From contig NC_037590.1 of NCBI RefSeq assembly GCF_003073045.1, positions 20,301,708 through 20,365,707 of the forward strand: 64,000 nucleotides of DNA. The letters run 5' to 3'. The notes beneath the pieces were generated by a model. The model saw only the letters and a program-made list of their open reading frames with translations, ran no database searches and was not told where the DNA came from. The position numbers were made by a program, and so were the translations under genes. Below are positions 31,611-50,600 of the stretch, in pieces (position 1 is the stretch's first letter; the number at the start of each line of letters is the position of its first letter). Origin of the DNA: Pomacea canaliculata. Taxonomy: Eukaryota; Mollusca; Gastropoda; Architaenioglossa; Ampullariidae.

Positions 31611-33123
31611 CTGATATAACAAACTGGATTAAATAACAATTCTTCTGGTCGCATCTCATTCTTTCACCCTGCGAACCTGTTTTCAGCCGCTCAACCCTTG
31701 TAACTTACTACATATACCCCGCCCCACCTCATCACTCTGGTCTTTGTTCATCATCACAAGTTAAAGGAGTGGACTGATCGGAACAGTGTAACGTGCTAGA
31801 AGTACAGAATGTGGGAGTAAATGGTGATCGTTGTCACTGCCGTGACGGTGACTTTATCCTTTCCGTTGATTAGAATCCTGATGTTAGAGAGATTTTATTT
31901 CGGAAGGGCGAGCTCACGCGTATTTTGGAAATTTTAATGATGTAAAGAAGTAAGCCACGGCCAATCGACAATATAACCTCGTACACTTTTGAGTTTGGTC
32001 ATGCAGCAGGGAGTTCCCAAAGACCTCCAAATTTTGGTCTTGTTTTTGCAAGTGGAAGATAGGAAATGCATTCTACCTATCATTCACACTATGAATGTGG
32101 CAAACAAGAGAGTAAGGGTGAGGTGGCATCCTGTGTGGCAAGTACAGGCGGAGGTCACCTGAGGTCTGTTTGGAGTAACACCTTTTGTTGACTCCACACC
32201 AACGAGCGCGTGTCCTCTCTCTCTCTGAGTGACCCACTTCCCAAGAATTTCATGCTGAGACTAGCAAAATGTTTCACTGCATTTTTTTTCATGAAGTATG
32301 TGACCTAGAAAGTTTTTTTTTATATAAGCCTTACCTTTCTGCCCTTTGAAGTTCCTTTGATGAATCATCTGGACAGTCTTAAACTAAGTTCAAGCTAATT
32401 TATTTTTTACATTTCATACATGAGACCAGTTTAAAAAAGAAAAAAATCACCCTGTGGATAGAAACTTGCCGTAAGTATGTTTTTCCTGTCAGCACGTAAC
32501 TGTACGACTCTAGTCGACTGTTCCCCTATTCTTTTCTCCCCCACATTGCTTTTACAACAAACCTATTTAACCCTATTTCCAGCTCCACCCGGCGTCACCT
32601 ACATTCACGAACTGATCTGGATTGCTCGGAGTATTTTTCTTTCTAGGTCTGGTCAAACAGGATATAGTACAGATAGGGCAAGCACGCGGCCGGGTGGCCT
32701 AGTAGCGACATAACCCTTAGGGCAGATTGTATTTATCCAAAGGAAAATTAAATAGAAAACCCATCTGAACACCGAGTACTTTCTCTCTCTCTCTGTGTGC
32801 TGAGAGAAAACTCAACTATGTTTATACGTAAAGGTCGTTAGAAATAAAAATTTATTATTATCTTCTCCTCACACACAAGTTTTTTTAACATTTGCTACAC
32901 CTACAAAATATAAAAGCTTTGAAAAACAAAAGTTTATTAATTGTACAAATAAAATTAAACGTTAACCCTATAAATAAAAAAAAGACTGGAACGCTCTTCC
33001 AACATCTTGCAATGTACTGGTTGCAAATTATTGAGAGAAGTATTTGCTGAATAAACTTTACAACAACGTGAGCTATTTTTAAAGTGATTAAGATGCAATA
33101 CTAAAAAGTTGTCACATACTTAC
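31611..33123. other. Intergenic, nothing recognised
   Basis: The first 110 bases still resemble the flank after 22866 (ACAAACTGGATTAAATAACA is shared). Beyond about 31850 no similarity to the other units, no exon and no known family was seen. Confidence 0.45.
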
Positions 33124-33197
33124 AAATAAAGCAAGATTCCTACGACTGGAAGAAAGAGAATGAAGAGAGGAAAGACTGTGGCAAAAAGAAACTCCAT
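33124..33197 (-). CDS. Orphan P450 exon 1 with intact start codon and splice donor
   Basis: On minus, these 74 bases encode MEFLFATVFPLFILFLPVV and the end of the membrane anchor. They finish in phase 2 at TTT|GTAAG, exactly like every complete copy. An intact TATA box and AGGGACGGAC lie upstream. No exon 2 to 14 follows on minus before the first exon of the 24909-31352 copy, 1.8 kb downstream. It may be a leftover of a deleted gene, or an alternative first exon that splices into that copy, whose own promoter is missing. Phase and donor permit splicing to its exon 2 at 30527-30623. Confidence 0.7.
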
Positions 33198-33235
33198 CCT
33201 CAAATATCCTTTGTGCGATGACAGTGTCTGAACAA

Positions 33236-33257
33236 GTCCGTCCCTCCAGCTTTATAG
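33236..33257 (-). promoter_or_regulatory. Core promoter of the orphan exon 1: CTATAAAGCT plus AGGGACGGAC
   Basis: CTATAAAGCT and, after a four-base-spaced interval, AGGGACGGAC precede the orphan start codon by about 40 bases. It is nearly identical to the promoter at 42879-42900. Confidence 0.65.
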
Positions 33258-35588
33258 TCTGTCAGGAAGAGAAAGTGCACGTGAAGTGTCTGTGGTTATT
33301 TGACACTAACACAGCCCTGCCCAGGGATTTCCTTTGTTTGCTGGCTATTCAATCAGCGGATGAAGACGTCCAAGTACGCAGGTGCACATTGAAAATTATT
33401 TGTTATTTTTCTGTGTCATTGTGAGATACGAATAAAAATGAAACTCTCCTGCTGTAAGTTTCCATTAATACACTTTACATGTTTATATCCATACAAAAGG
33501 TGTCTGCCCGCTTTGCCATTATATCACATTTTAAGAATGATAGAGTATGTCTTAGTAACAAATCTGATTTTTTTGACAGGGTTACTTCTAATCCTCGGGC
33601 TACGTGTAATACCTGTGTGATGTTTGGTTGTGTGTCTAAAGCTCGAAAACAATACAACATCCGGAAAGACTTTAGGCAAATGTTTTGTGCTTTGAGAAAA
33701 GAATGCGTGAGTGACTCAGAGTGTGTGTAGCTGAGAGGTCCATTTCTGGATATTTATAGCTTTTTTACCTTTACTTCCACATTTCATTAAAAATACTGTT
33801 AATGTGATAGCAAATCTTCCGCTTTTTTTCTTGTCGCCGTGACGAATAAAGCCCCTCGTGATGGCCATGATAATAGCTGAATATAATCACTTTCAGGTTG
33901 CCAAGCATGATAGCAAGATGAGACAGACTATGACACATCGATTGTGTCAAACTCACGATTATTTTTTCAGAAAACAATGCCAGTCAATATTCTGAGCTCC
34001 CTTGAGCTTGTGGATCATACAGGTGCAGCTCGGTTTCTTTTTTTTTATATAAATAATCTTTTCAAATTTTATAGAAAAATTAAACGTGCAATGTAAAAAA
34101 ATATTTCACTTGCGTCGAATGACTTCATACAAATTCATAAAACAGACGTGGAAGAGGCTACAAAACTGCCTTCTTTATACCCACTTCTCACCTTAGTTGG
34201 TTCTGGTTAGCATTCAGGCACAAATACAATTTCAGTGAAAAATGACTCGGAGTAAAGGCAAGGCAAGAGAGGTAACTCTGGTGGCGAGTAATTCATCCAC
34301 AATGCAGCACTCTTTACCTTTTCATTTCTCTTTTCTCCATTCTTAACGATGTGATTTAACTCTTCTATCTTGGAATAATTCAGATATTCTATAAAGTTTT
34401 GTCCGTTTGTATAAAAGCAGCATAATGCCGTCTGTAAATGTTAACTTGATGAGGCCTCAAATTATTTATACGATTCGAAGCAATGTGTTTTACATCTGTC
34501 AAACTTATTTCGATTATTTATGGACAATATATAATAATTTGTGTAAGACAACGATGTTTAGAACTTCTTCGTAATTTATTTCATGGCTGGTGTCACAAAG
34601 GTACATTTGTAAACATTCGGTAACTCAAAACCTGATTAGTTAGGTGGTCACTTTTTCTTTGATGGAAAAGGTGAGAATAGAGAAGTTTTGGTGATTGTTC
34701 GTGCCGAAGTGATTTCATTTGTTTGTTTTAACTGACTAGCTAATAGAATTAAAAGAATAAATGTAAAAACACAATAAAATGATAGCCGATAACGAGAAGT
34801 TAGAAGGGAGCACGGCTACCTGTGTTCAGCACGACCTGGGTGGCATGCGAGGCCCCATTATACAGTGCCACCCGGGGAGCGTGTAAGTGTGAACATTCTA
34901 CCCGTCCCAATACGACGTGCTGACACTCTCGTGAGTTTCTCGTGCCTCCCAAGGACAATCGTGTTTTGTATTCAAAGATTTTTGTTGATTGTGTGGACAC
35001 GAACCGTTTCTGTAATGCTTGGGATATTTCAGTCACCTATCACTGGTTTGTTTGGACAAACCTCTTGTCTTGTATGTGTCTGAACTGTGAGTACGGCACC
35101 CTGTGAACAGTTGAACTTGCAGAGATATTTTGATAAGTTGATGAATGTAGAGAGTGTGTAAATGTGTAAATATTTTATTTATTATTTTAAAAGTTTTAAC
35201 CTTATGTTGGCGCGTGATAACATTTTGAAGTCAGGTTAGAATTGTAAACAAACTGTCTTACAAAACAAACATAAAAATAACTTTTAGAAAAATCTTTAAT
35301 TAGAAAATTTGAAAAAAGTGGAAATTGTTATTAGGATTATAGGCCAGATGGCCAAACAGAACAGACTGCAGATACCGTAATAAACGAAGATGACTACTTG
35401 CAGAAAACGTGTGATGGGCACAAAAGAATGCTACAAAGCAAATAAATTATGCAATAAAAAGTATAGGTGAAGAGGAGACACCAACAGTCGATGTTGAGAT
35501 GACACACTTGTTCACTTAACCCAGTTAACCAAAGGGATACAACTCACATCGTGAGGAAAAAAAGCTTGATATTACTTCGAATCTTTAG

Positions 35589-35702
35589 AGGCTGTTCCCT
35601 TTATAAAACTTGTGGACAAGTAGGTCTTCCCACCGAAAGAAAGAAAGTTATTAATTGCAAACTATTGTATTTTTGAAATACAAAACTGAATGAAATGCAA
35701 AT
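35589..35702 (+). pseudogene. Second relic P450 exon 8
   Basis: Homolog of 14597-14725, with start AGGCTGTTCCC after a retained TTTAG acceptor and end AAATGTAAG at a retained donor. At 114 bases against about 130 it has lost sequence, and no frame survives. It has the same orientation and same neighbourhood as the other relic. Confidence 0.7.
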
Positions 35703-35889
35703 GTAAGCTATCAAGAAGACAAATGTCTGTACGATGTCACTGAACATGTTCTTGAAAGGTTTGTTACAATAATTTTTACTTCTAAACAGAAGAAGGCGAA
35801 AACAAAACAACACGGAAATGGAAGAGTCCCAAAACCACTTAGGCTTTTGACTTAAGGTTGAGATAAAATAAAAGATTCTTTTTTAAACT

Positions 35890-35994
<105 letters not shown>

Positions 35995-36187
35995 GTACTG
36001 TCTTAAATTTCCTATAAAAATAAACAATCACAATTACAATCGGTTTTTCAAAAAGTGACACCAAAGGGTGTTGCACGTAAAGAAAATGCCTAAATTGTAT
36101 GAACAGCAAATCAACAAATCAATGAGACAGAACAGTTTGATATCATAGATTTCACTCAACTAGGCCTGTATCATCAACGTGCTGACT

Positions 36188-42843
<6,656 letters not shown>

Positions 42844-42878
42844 TTGCAAGGAACAAAGTCTGTGCAATGACACTGAAC

Positions 42879-42900
42879 GTCCGTCCCTTTAGCTTTATAG
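42879..42900 (-). promoter_or_regulatory. Core promoter: CTATAAAGCT plus AGGGACGGAC
   Basis: TATA box CTATAAAGCT followed at four-base spacing by AGGGACGGAC, about 40 bases upstream of the ATG at 42843. It is shared with the promoters at 22519-22540 and 33236-33257. Confidence 0.65.
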
Positions 42901-43647
42901 TCTGCCAGGGTTAGGAAAACAATCCACGTTCAGTGTCTTTCTCTATTTGAAACTGTTAGCCCCTGGCCTGCCCTACGATTTCTGACAGACTCCTATTCTG
43001 TGAACTTAATCAATGGACCTCAAAGTGCTCGTATGCATTTAAAATTTTGATTTGTTATTACACTGTTTCTTAATCAGACATGAATATAAACGAAAAATTC
43101 TCCTGTTGTGTGCCTACGAAGATTTATGTTCAAGTGCCCCAAACAGCTGTCTCATGGGTTCAGAAAAAAGTCAGGAGTACTTTTAGGACTGGGCTTAGTA
43201 AGAGACCAATTCAATAAACTGGTGTAAATAACAATTCTTGTGGTCATATGCAGTTTAAAGTATTTTATGTCCCAATGTGGGACCTCCGTTGTGGAAATTT
43301 TTTAAGGATTACTTCTGTCTAAGCCCCGCATTTCAGTACTATATGTCAACTTTGGTTTTACCTCGGAGTCAAGGAGTTTACAAGACATGGTTAGCATTTA
43401 TTTTCAGTTCTTTTAGATTTTTTCAAATTTCTATCATTCTTCTCTTTTCTTTCATGTATCAATTTATTCTACACCATTATCGTCGCGACATGACAAAAGT
43501 AGAATAGAGACAATGATAGTAGTGATACTGTAAAGGGTTCGTAGTACCCTCCGCTTGTCTTCGTCGCTCGAATGGAAAAAGCATTTCAGAAACGAATTGA
43601 GATTAAGAAAACATTAAAAGAGAATTGTCAAGTTGTCAAGTCTGTAA

Positions 43648-43775
43648 GGTTCCCGTCTTCAACCAGCCTGCTATGTGCTACTTAACTCTTCCCATCATCA
43701 GTGTTGATGTGTGTGGTTCCCGCCTTTAGCCAGTCCGCTGTGTGCAGCTTTTACTCTTCTTTGTCTCGACCTGAA
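43648..43775. repeat. Two diverged tandem copies of a ~67-bp unit
   Basis: GGTTCCCGTCTTCAACCAG at 43648 recurs as GGTTCCCGCCTTTAGCCAG at 43715, and similarity continues through CTGCTATGTGC versus CCGCTGTGTGC. Confidence 0.65.
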
Positions 43776-45300
43776 ATCATTATTTAAATAATTCCAAAGG
43801 GAATTATAAAAGCAGAATACAATATAGAGACGATCCTCAAAACCTATGCTGGTACGAATGATGATTATGATTGATTGTTTGATGATTGATGGATGGAGGA
43901 TGGATGGATGTAGGATGGATTAATGGATGACAGTCAACCATACAAGAAACATAATCTTTGGCAAGAAGGATGACACAAATGCATGTATGAAAAACCGAGG
44001 ACTGAGTGGAACATTATTTCGTTATCATGTTCGTGGCCTGAGCGTGTGTGGCCTTACCAGTCGGGTAGGTCAGGTCGATCTGCTTCAGAAACTGGAATGC
44101 CCTACTTGTGTCTCTCAGTGCAGTGGAGTCACTACATGCTATCCGGTATGGATTTAAAACCGACCGCTTTCAGGGTACCCTAGCTGTAAAATAGTTTTTT
44201 AGTGCCCCGAAATGAATTGAAGTACTGCAAAATATTTGTAAAAAGAGTTAACATTGTATTTGTATGTATGATTTCAACAAATTAACAGTTATATAAACAG
44301 AAGGAAGCGATGCAGCTAGCATTATGACCTTTATATACAAACTGAGAAAAGTTGAAGAAAAATGTGAATGTTATATTGCTATAAGCCAATCCGTCCCCCC
44401 ATTAACAGCTAACAGAATAGAGAGTGAGTGTCTCAAGGAGAGTATTGCATTATACATGCATTAGACCCAAGGGAACATCTCCATTCTAAATGTAAATGGC
44501 AACTGAGTTCACGTCGTCCACCTCTGTGGTTTCTTGTGTTGTCCTGAGTGGCCTGGCACTGAGTGCACAGTGTCACAGTGTCACGTGGTACCAGCTACAA
44601 CTCCATTAGATTTTCTAGTAGTTCTGATGTACTTTTGCCTTGTACCATGCGACTCTGGCGCGATTCCTATTATTGCAATAGCTGGCTGGGGGGAATATAC
44701 CCCGCTCTGCAAACTGTCAGCACTTTTGCAAATATATTTTAAATTCTGAGTGCAGTCGTTCTTCTTCTTACATTCCATCGATAATACTTTTATTAGCCGT
44801 TTATAATCAACTAATAAACTTGGAAGCGACATCATTCTTGTATTCTTGTGAGAAAATTCTTTCCTATTATGTCTACATATTTTACACCGAACCTTGCAAT
44901 TCCTTACAGCTTCTGATCATCTGAAGAAACTCCGTTGGTGCTTGTCGTGCTTGTAATGAAGATAATCAAACTTTAAGCGCCTAATCGAAATGTTAGGGAA
45001 ACTGCAAAAATAATCGCTTCTGCTAAGGTGCTACAATAATTCTCAGCACACTTAATTTAAAATTATAATTGCCCTCGTCTACCCGTCTATCTCCCGGTCC
45101 TTCTTTTCTTGAGGTTCTTCTGTGGGGTGCGTCACTAAAGCCTTTTTTTCATAGATAATTCGGACCTCGCCATGGATCTTGGTTCGACCATGATTATCAT
45201 TTCTTTCTACAATTTATACAGATATTTTAATTTCTTACATTAAACATAAATACTAAAATAGATTAGATTAACGAGGAAAGGAACGACGATTGGAGAGGAT

Positions 45301-45533
45301 CGTCAGCAGCTTGGTGTATCTGCGCAGTCACCACCCGCTGTACCTGGTATGTAAGTGTGACGTCATCAGCCGGTGTTTCTGCCGAGTCAGCACCTGCGGT
45401 TCTTTGACACTGAAGTGTATCGTCGGCAGTCAGGTGTGTCTGCTGAGTCAGCACCTACTGTTCGGGAGCTGGAAAAGTGTGTATCATCGTAAACAGGTGT
45501 CAGTCTAGTCCACACCCGCTGTTGTGGAATAAG
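45301..45533. repeat. Minisatellite, about four copies of a 60-bp unit
   Basis: Units start at 45301, 45361, 45421 and about 45485. The first two are exactly 60 bases, the third about 64, and the fourth truncated. Conserved landmarks in each are CGTC..CAG at the start, a GGTGT..CTG block, a CGAGTCAGCACC-like block and AAGTGTATC-like ends. Copies differ at many positions, so it is old. No function is evident. Confidence 0.8.
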
Positions 45534-47600
45534 GACACGTTTCGAAGTCAGCCGGGTGGCCTTCCATCTTAGGAAGTTCAAAGAATATTCAAGGAAGTGT
45601 AGATGTGTGTGTGTTAGTGTGAACGTCCCTGGACATCACCCAGCCGTAAGTGAGAATTTTGGTAACTATTGAAGTAACATTTGTCTTAACTAAATGGAAT
45701 GTCAGGGAGGTGGACATGATATGAGCTATGTAAAAGTGTTGGCCCCTCTTACAAAAATTATGAGCTCCCTCACAATATAGGATGTAACCCTATGTACAAG
45801 TCTTTGTGGTCTGTTGTTAGTAAGAACAGGTGTGGGGCGGAGTGTGTAGTCAGTGACTTGTATGCCGTCCCCAACACAAAGAAATCTCTCAATTCGAATT
45901 ATTTTCTTTATTATTGCTGACATCTTATTCACTTTTTAGTGCTCTTTCTAACGCAATTACATTTGTGCTTTCTTGATTGCACTGCAGCAGCCTGCTTATC
46001 GTGTTCCAATCGACTGGCGGGTGGCTTTCATCATGTCCTGGGGACCTTCTGTTTCGAGCAATGGCGCAGATAGGCTCATGATTATATGTGTAGTTCAAAA
46101 AGCATTTATACAACCGGTGTTCTTAAATGACCCATAAATTGCAAACTTTCTCTCCTCTCCGCAGTCTAAAAAGGAGATGGAATAATTTCACGGACCATCT
46201 CGCTGACCCAGTGACCTGCGTTAGGAGTGAAGTGTGAAGTAGAACACGTGACGTCTTGTGATTGAGAGTTGTATACACTGGGAGAAAGTGCCGTCTGCTT
46301 ACATCGAGAGAAAAAAAACAGTTCTGATCCAGTTCCCCTCTGCAAAGAGTGCACGGAGAAAATAGGGTTTTGACAGCGACAGTTTGTGGTAAATTAATTA
46401 CTTAGTATTCAAAAGCTAAGCTAATTAATTCATAGGTAGTTGCCAAGGTTGTTTACCTTGCTTTAAAAATAAATAATTATGGGAAAATGCCCATAATGTT
46501 TTTATTTTCTGGATGGATATTGATTCACGCAAACAATATTTCTGACTATTTCAAAATGACTGAAATTATTTGGTAGTTTGTTTCACTGTTTTATCCTTTC
46601 GGTTACTATATTAAGTTCGAATTTCTCTGTGAACATCCAGATTTGTTCGCCTTCATGTTATATTAACACAAGATGTTAATCTTGTAAAAAGGTCCTTTTT
46701 TCCCCTTACATGGTGATGTATGGGATGGACCAGTCGTGCAAGATCTTAACACCAGAAATCTTATAGATACAGAACTGGTTTCTTACTTCCACAATTCAGA
46801 TGGCTAGGCAGAAAGACATTTGTTGTCAAAGTCGTTACTTCTTTACGTAAAGTGGTTTAAGTAGATTGAAAAATAAAGCAAAATCTTTCGATGTCGTCTC
46901 ACCAAAATGACTCCTGAAAACTACCAACCCAGGCAGGTAACTTTTCCCCACCATGAAATTCTGTTAACACCCTTTCTCTGTTGTCATGTATTCCCCACCC
47001 ACACCCTATGTGTATGCTCTGTTTTGAGGAGTATCCGGGCATTCACCAGCAGACTTTCAGGATGGCGAAACCCACCCAGACCCTGTCTGCGGAGCTGGTA
47101 AACGAAATCTGAGAATGGTCACGTGGACTGACCCTCAGACTCCGTGGGTTGCAGATTCGCAGCTGTAAATCCCAAACATAATGAGACCAGGCGGTCAACA
47201 ACACCTCACAGGACCATCCTGCCCCAGATCCCCACTCAGTCCGTGCGTGCAAGAGTACTCGTGTCCTACATCCCATACTACAAGCTCTAGAAAAAAAGAC
47301 CTCTCCCCCCCAAACCCATATTAGACTTTGCGATTTTACAGCTTGGAAATGTAGTTCAAGCAGGTGGAGCTAAAAAAAATTCTAGTGTATCTTAATGAGG
47401 TGCCTTGTAAAAGCAATACTGGGAGTGAAAAAATAATGGGGCAATGTTGACTGGTTTCGTACTAGCCCCGTTACGAGAGGAACACTGAGCCCACCTCTGG
47501 TCTCCTGCATCACGATAAGCAACATAATATAAATATAATGTACAGAATTTCTCACCCAGTGTTGTTGTTGTAACGATTGCATACACTCGTGTCTCTTCAG

Positions 47601-50600
47601 ATGGAGCTTTGTTTTGCCACGGATTTTTCTCTGTTTCTACTCTTCCTTACAATCTTCGGCATCTTGGTGTATTTGTAAGTACTACAGTATCTATCGTTGA
47701 ATTATTTTCCTACAGTTGTTTGCTGCTTAAAGTGTACTTTACGTTCTTGTACATATCTCATAACAATTGGAAATTAAAGTTGTACTCTTTGTCTCTGTCT
47801 GCAATGTGTCAGAGCCATATTGTAAAATATGATATATTCATTGGAGTCTTTATTTTTGTATGAAATGGTTTGTGTTTAGACTTTTTTTTAATAGTTAGCA
47901 GCCTCTAATAACCAATATGTTTGCATTATGTACGTGTATATGTAGCCGATGCCATAGAAATATTTGTGCCGAGTAGTTATCATATGTTAGTTTATCACAT
48001 TATTATAAATATTTCTACTGAACAGATACAGGACCTGGTCATTCAGTGTCTGGAAAACACTAGGCGTTGATGGACCCAAGCCAGCTCTAATTATTCGGTC
48101 ACCAGCTGGAACTGAATAAAGAAGTACGATTGTTGTATATAAAAGTTTTTTTTTACCCATCATATCCATTATAGAAGCTTAGGTCAGTGGAAAAGTATTG
48201 TATTTTTCAATGACATACCGGTATTTGACATCGTCTGTAGATTGTAAAAACATTTCCACTAGATTTACCTTTTTGATAACGTATTTACATTTGAGGTATA
48301 TTATTATATTTTATTTTTCTCCTTTATCTATGTAATCCTTTTGAAACAATATTTATTTGCTTTCACAACTTTTTTTATTTTTGGATGAAGCAATCTCCAA
48401 CTATTTTCAGGGCAACGAGGTCAGCGTGAAGAAATGGTCCGAGGTCTAACGGCCGAACATTCGGGTATGTTGTCCTATGTTGTTGCAAGTAATGTTGAAG
48501 CGAAGCATTTCTGGAGTTTTAATTTATGACACTTAATGTGAAGATGTGTGGTATGAAGTACAAGAAAAGTTACTAGTACATGTGTTTACAGTTATTGTTA
48601 TTTATTACAGCTTTCGTAGTTTAAAGATTGTTACTGTTTTGTCGTATCGAGATACTGATACTGCTATACAGTTATTGCTTTTTATAGTGTTGCTTATTTT
48701 ATACAGCTATTGTTTGTGTCATATCGTGACACTGATTTTGGTTGGATCGCTTTGTTGACAAGAAATTATCAAAATTCTTCCATAATTACGACTGGTCCGA
48801 TGAAACGTTGTCTTTGAGAATCATGATCTGCTTTATGATTTTGTTTTCATTAATTTAAAATTGTCGGTTTCAAATTTCAGAATTTATTCAGGTCCTCGAC
48901 CACTGTTGGTGACCACTGATCTTAACATTTTAAAGGAAGTGCTTGTCAGAGAATTCAACCATTTTACGGACAGATTTGTGAGTTTCTTACGGCTTGTTTG
49001 CTATTTTAGTGCTTTACAGGTTCATTTATATTTCACAAGGAAATCTGTTGGATCCTTGAATTTATTATAGGTGGAATTTTTTATGTAAGTCTACATAGAC
49101 GATCCAAAGTCGACGCGCGTGACAGTGATGAGTAAACTATTGTATAGTACAACGTCTCTAGATAATACTTCATGTACAAGGAAAAGATTTTTTTCTTCTT
49201 TTTAAAATTTACTTTAATTCGAATTAAATTATAAGCTGTAGAAAAACCATAACGCTTTCTCCTTTTTTTTGGACTTTTTAAGGACCCGTTCGAGTTTTTC
49301 CCAGAAGGACTTCGAAGCAATTTGTTTAGTGCAGCAGGAGCAAGATGGCACAGGGTCAGACAACTCATGACCCCAACTTTCAGCAGTGGTAAATTGAAAA
49401 TGGTTAGAGCTACTTTTCTTATTTATTCATTACACATTATTAATTTAGAGTCCAATACTCATTTAACCAAGATTATAAAGTGCATGTTGTTAGAAATAAA
49501 AATAGACAGGGTTCTGCGACTGAGGACCCCGCTAGCTATTTGTTGAACTTAAGAAGGTCAGCTAAAAGTTATAAATTGACAATTTAGCACTCATTAATAA
49601 AGTAGTACTAGATAAGCAGCCGGCCTTGCTGTGCGGCTATGCACCCGGCCCCAGCTTACTAAAGAATGCTGGAAGCAGATATAAACACCAAATAATTTTT
49701 ACCGTTTTGATTGGTAACGAGTTTACGAAGGAAGCAATTTTGCTTACTCTAACGGAAAAAAGAAACATTTGACACCGGAAGACCATATTTATCTTCTCTT
49801 TTCTAGATGGACAGCTACGTTAACAGATGCAGTGCTCAGCTCGCTAAAAATATGCAGAAGATGATCGCAAATGGGGAAAGAATTGATGCCAAGATGTAAG
49901 TGCAATGTTTATTGACAACATCGGAAATGATAGTTACGATTCTTCAAAAAAAATAAATATAGATTAGTGTCTTATGCTAGACATCATCCGAAATCCTCCT
50001 CTTTGTTCCCCAGAGTTTATGGAGGCTTCGCCATGGACGTGATCGCCCAAACAGCATTTGGAATAGAAATCAACTCCCAAGAGGACCTGAACCATCCTTT
50101 TGTCAGGGACGCAAAGCTTCTCTTGTCTTTCGTCGCTTCTGACTCTTGGTACCGAGTGGCTCTGAGTGAGACAATCTTTTTATATTGTTCCCCGAGTCAT
50201 TTATCCTAACCTTTGCATATTGATTGATTGTAAGGAGAAGGAATTCGATAAAATAGGGTCAGCGATAGAGAGTAAGAATGCAAAAGAAAAACGAAAGAAA
50301 GGGAGCAGAAAAGCTAAGCCAAAATTAGATTTTAACGACTTTTTTCATTAAGCTCAGTCTTAGTTCTTTACCACTTTAATGAACTTTTCTGATGCTGGAT
50401 AAGGTAGATAATGTATTAGGAAAATAACACTTAAAGGTTGCTAGACTAGCTGCTGAAATGGAGACAGGATTTTTCAGTCGTTGGGCACCTGGCAAAATGC
50501 GCCATTTCTTTCGAAAGCAAATGGACTAAAAGGTATTTTATAAGATGAGAGTAGAAAACAAGATCTGACACGAAAATGATGGATAAAATGGAGAATACAA

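Larger units (their letters stand above)
42901..47600. other. Intergenic between divergent P450 genes
   Basis: No gene supported. It contains a diverged repeat pair near 43648-43775, a GGATG-type low-complexity run near 43866-43928 and a minisatellite at 45301-45533. The segment about 43180-43250 resembles flanks at 22855-22910 and 31600-31650 (shared CAATTCAATAAACTGG-like sequence). A TATAAATATA stretch near 47529-47538 could be a TATA box for the 47601 gene, but the AGGGACGGAC element is absent. Confidence 0.5.

Noticed and set aside
43927-44183. Overlapping frames with cysteine-rich residues
   Set aside because: No recognised domain, no splice context and no duplicate elsewhere in the window.
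47040-47250. Sequence with a GGTTGCAGATTCGC-like block, considered as a tRNA or tRNA-derived SINE
   Set aside because: No cloverleaf or proper internal promoter spacing could be drawn.
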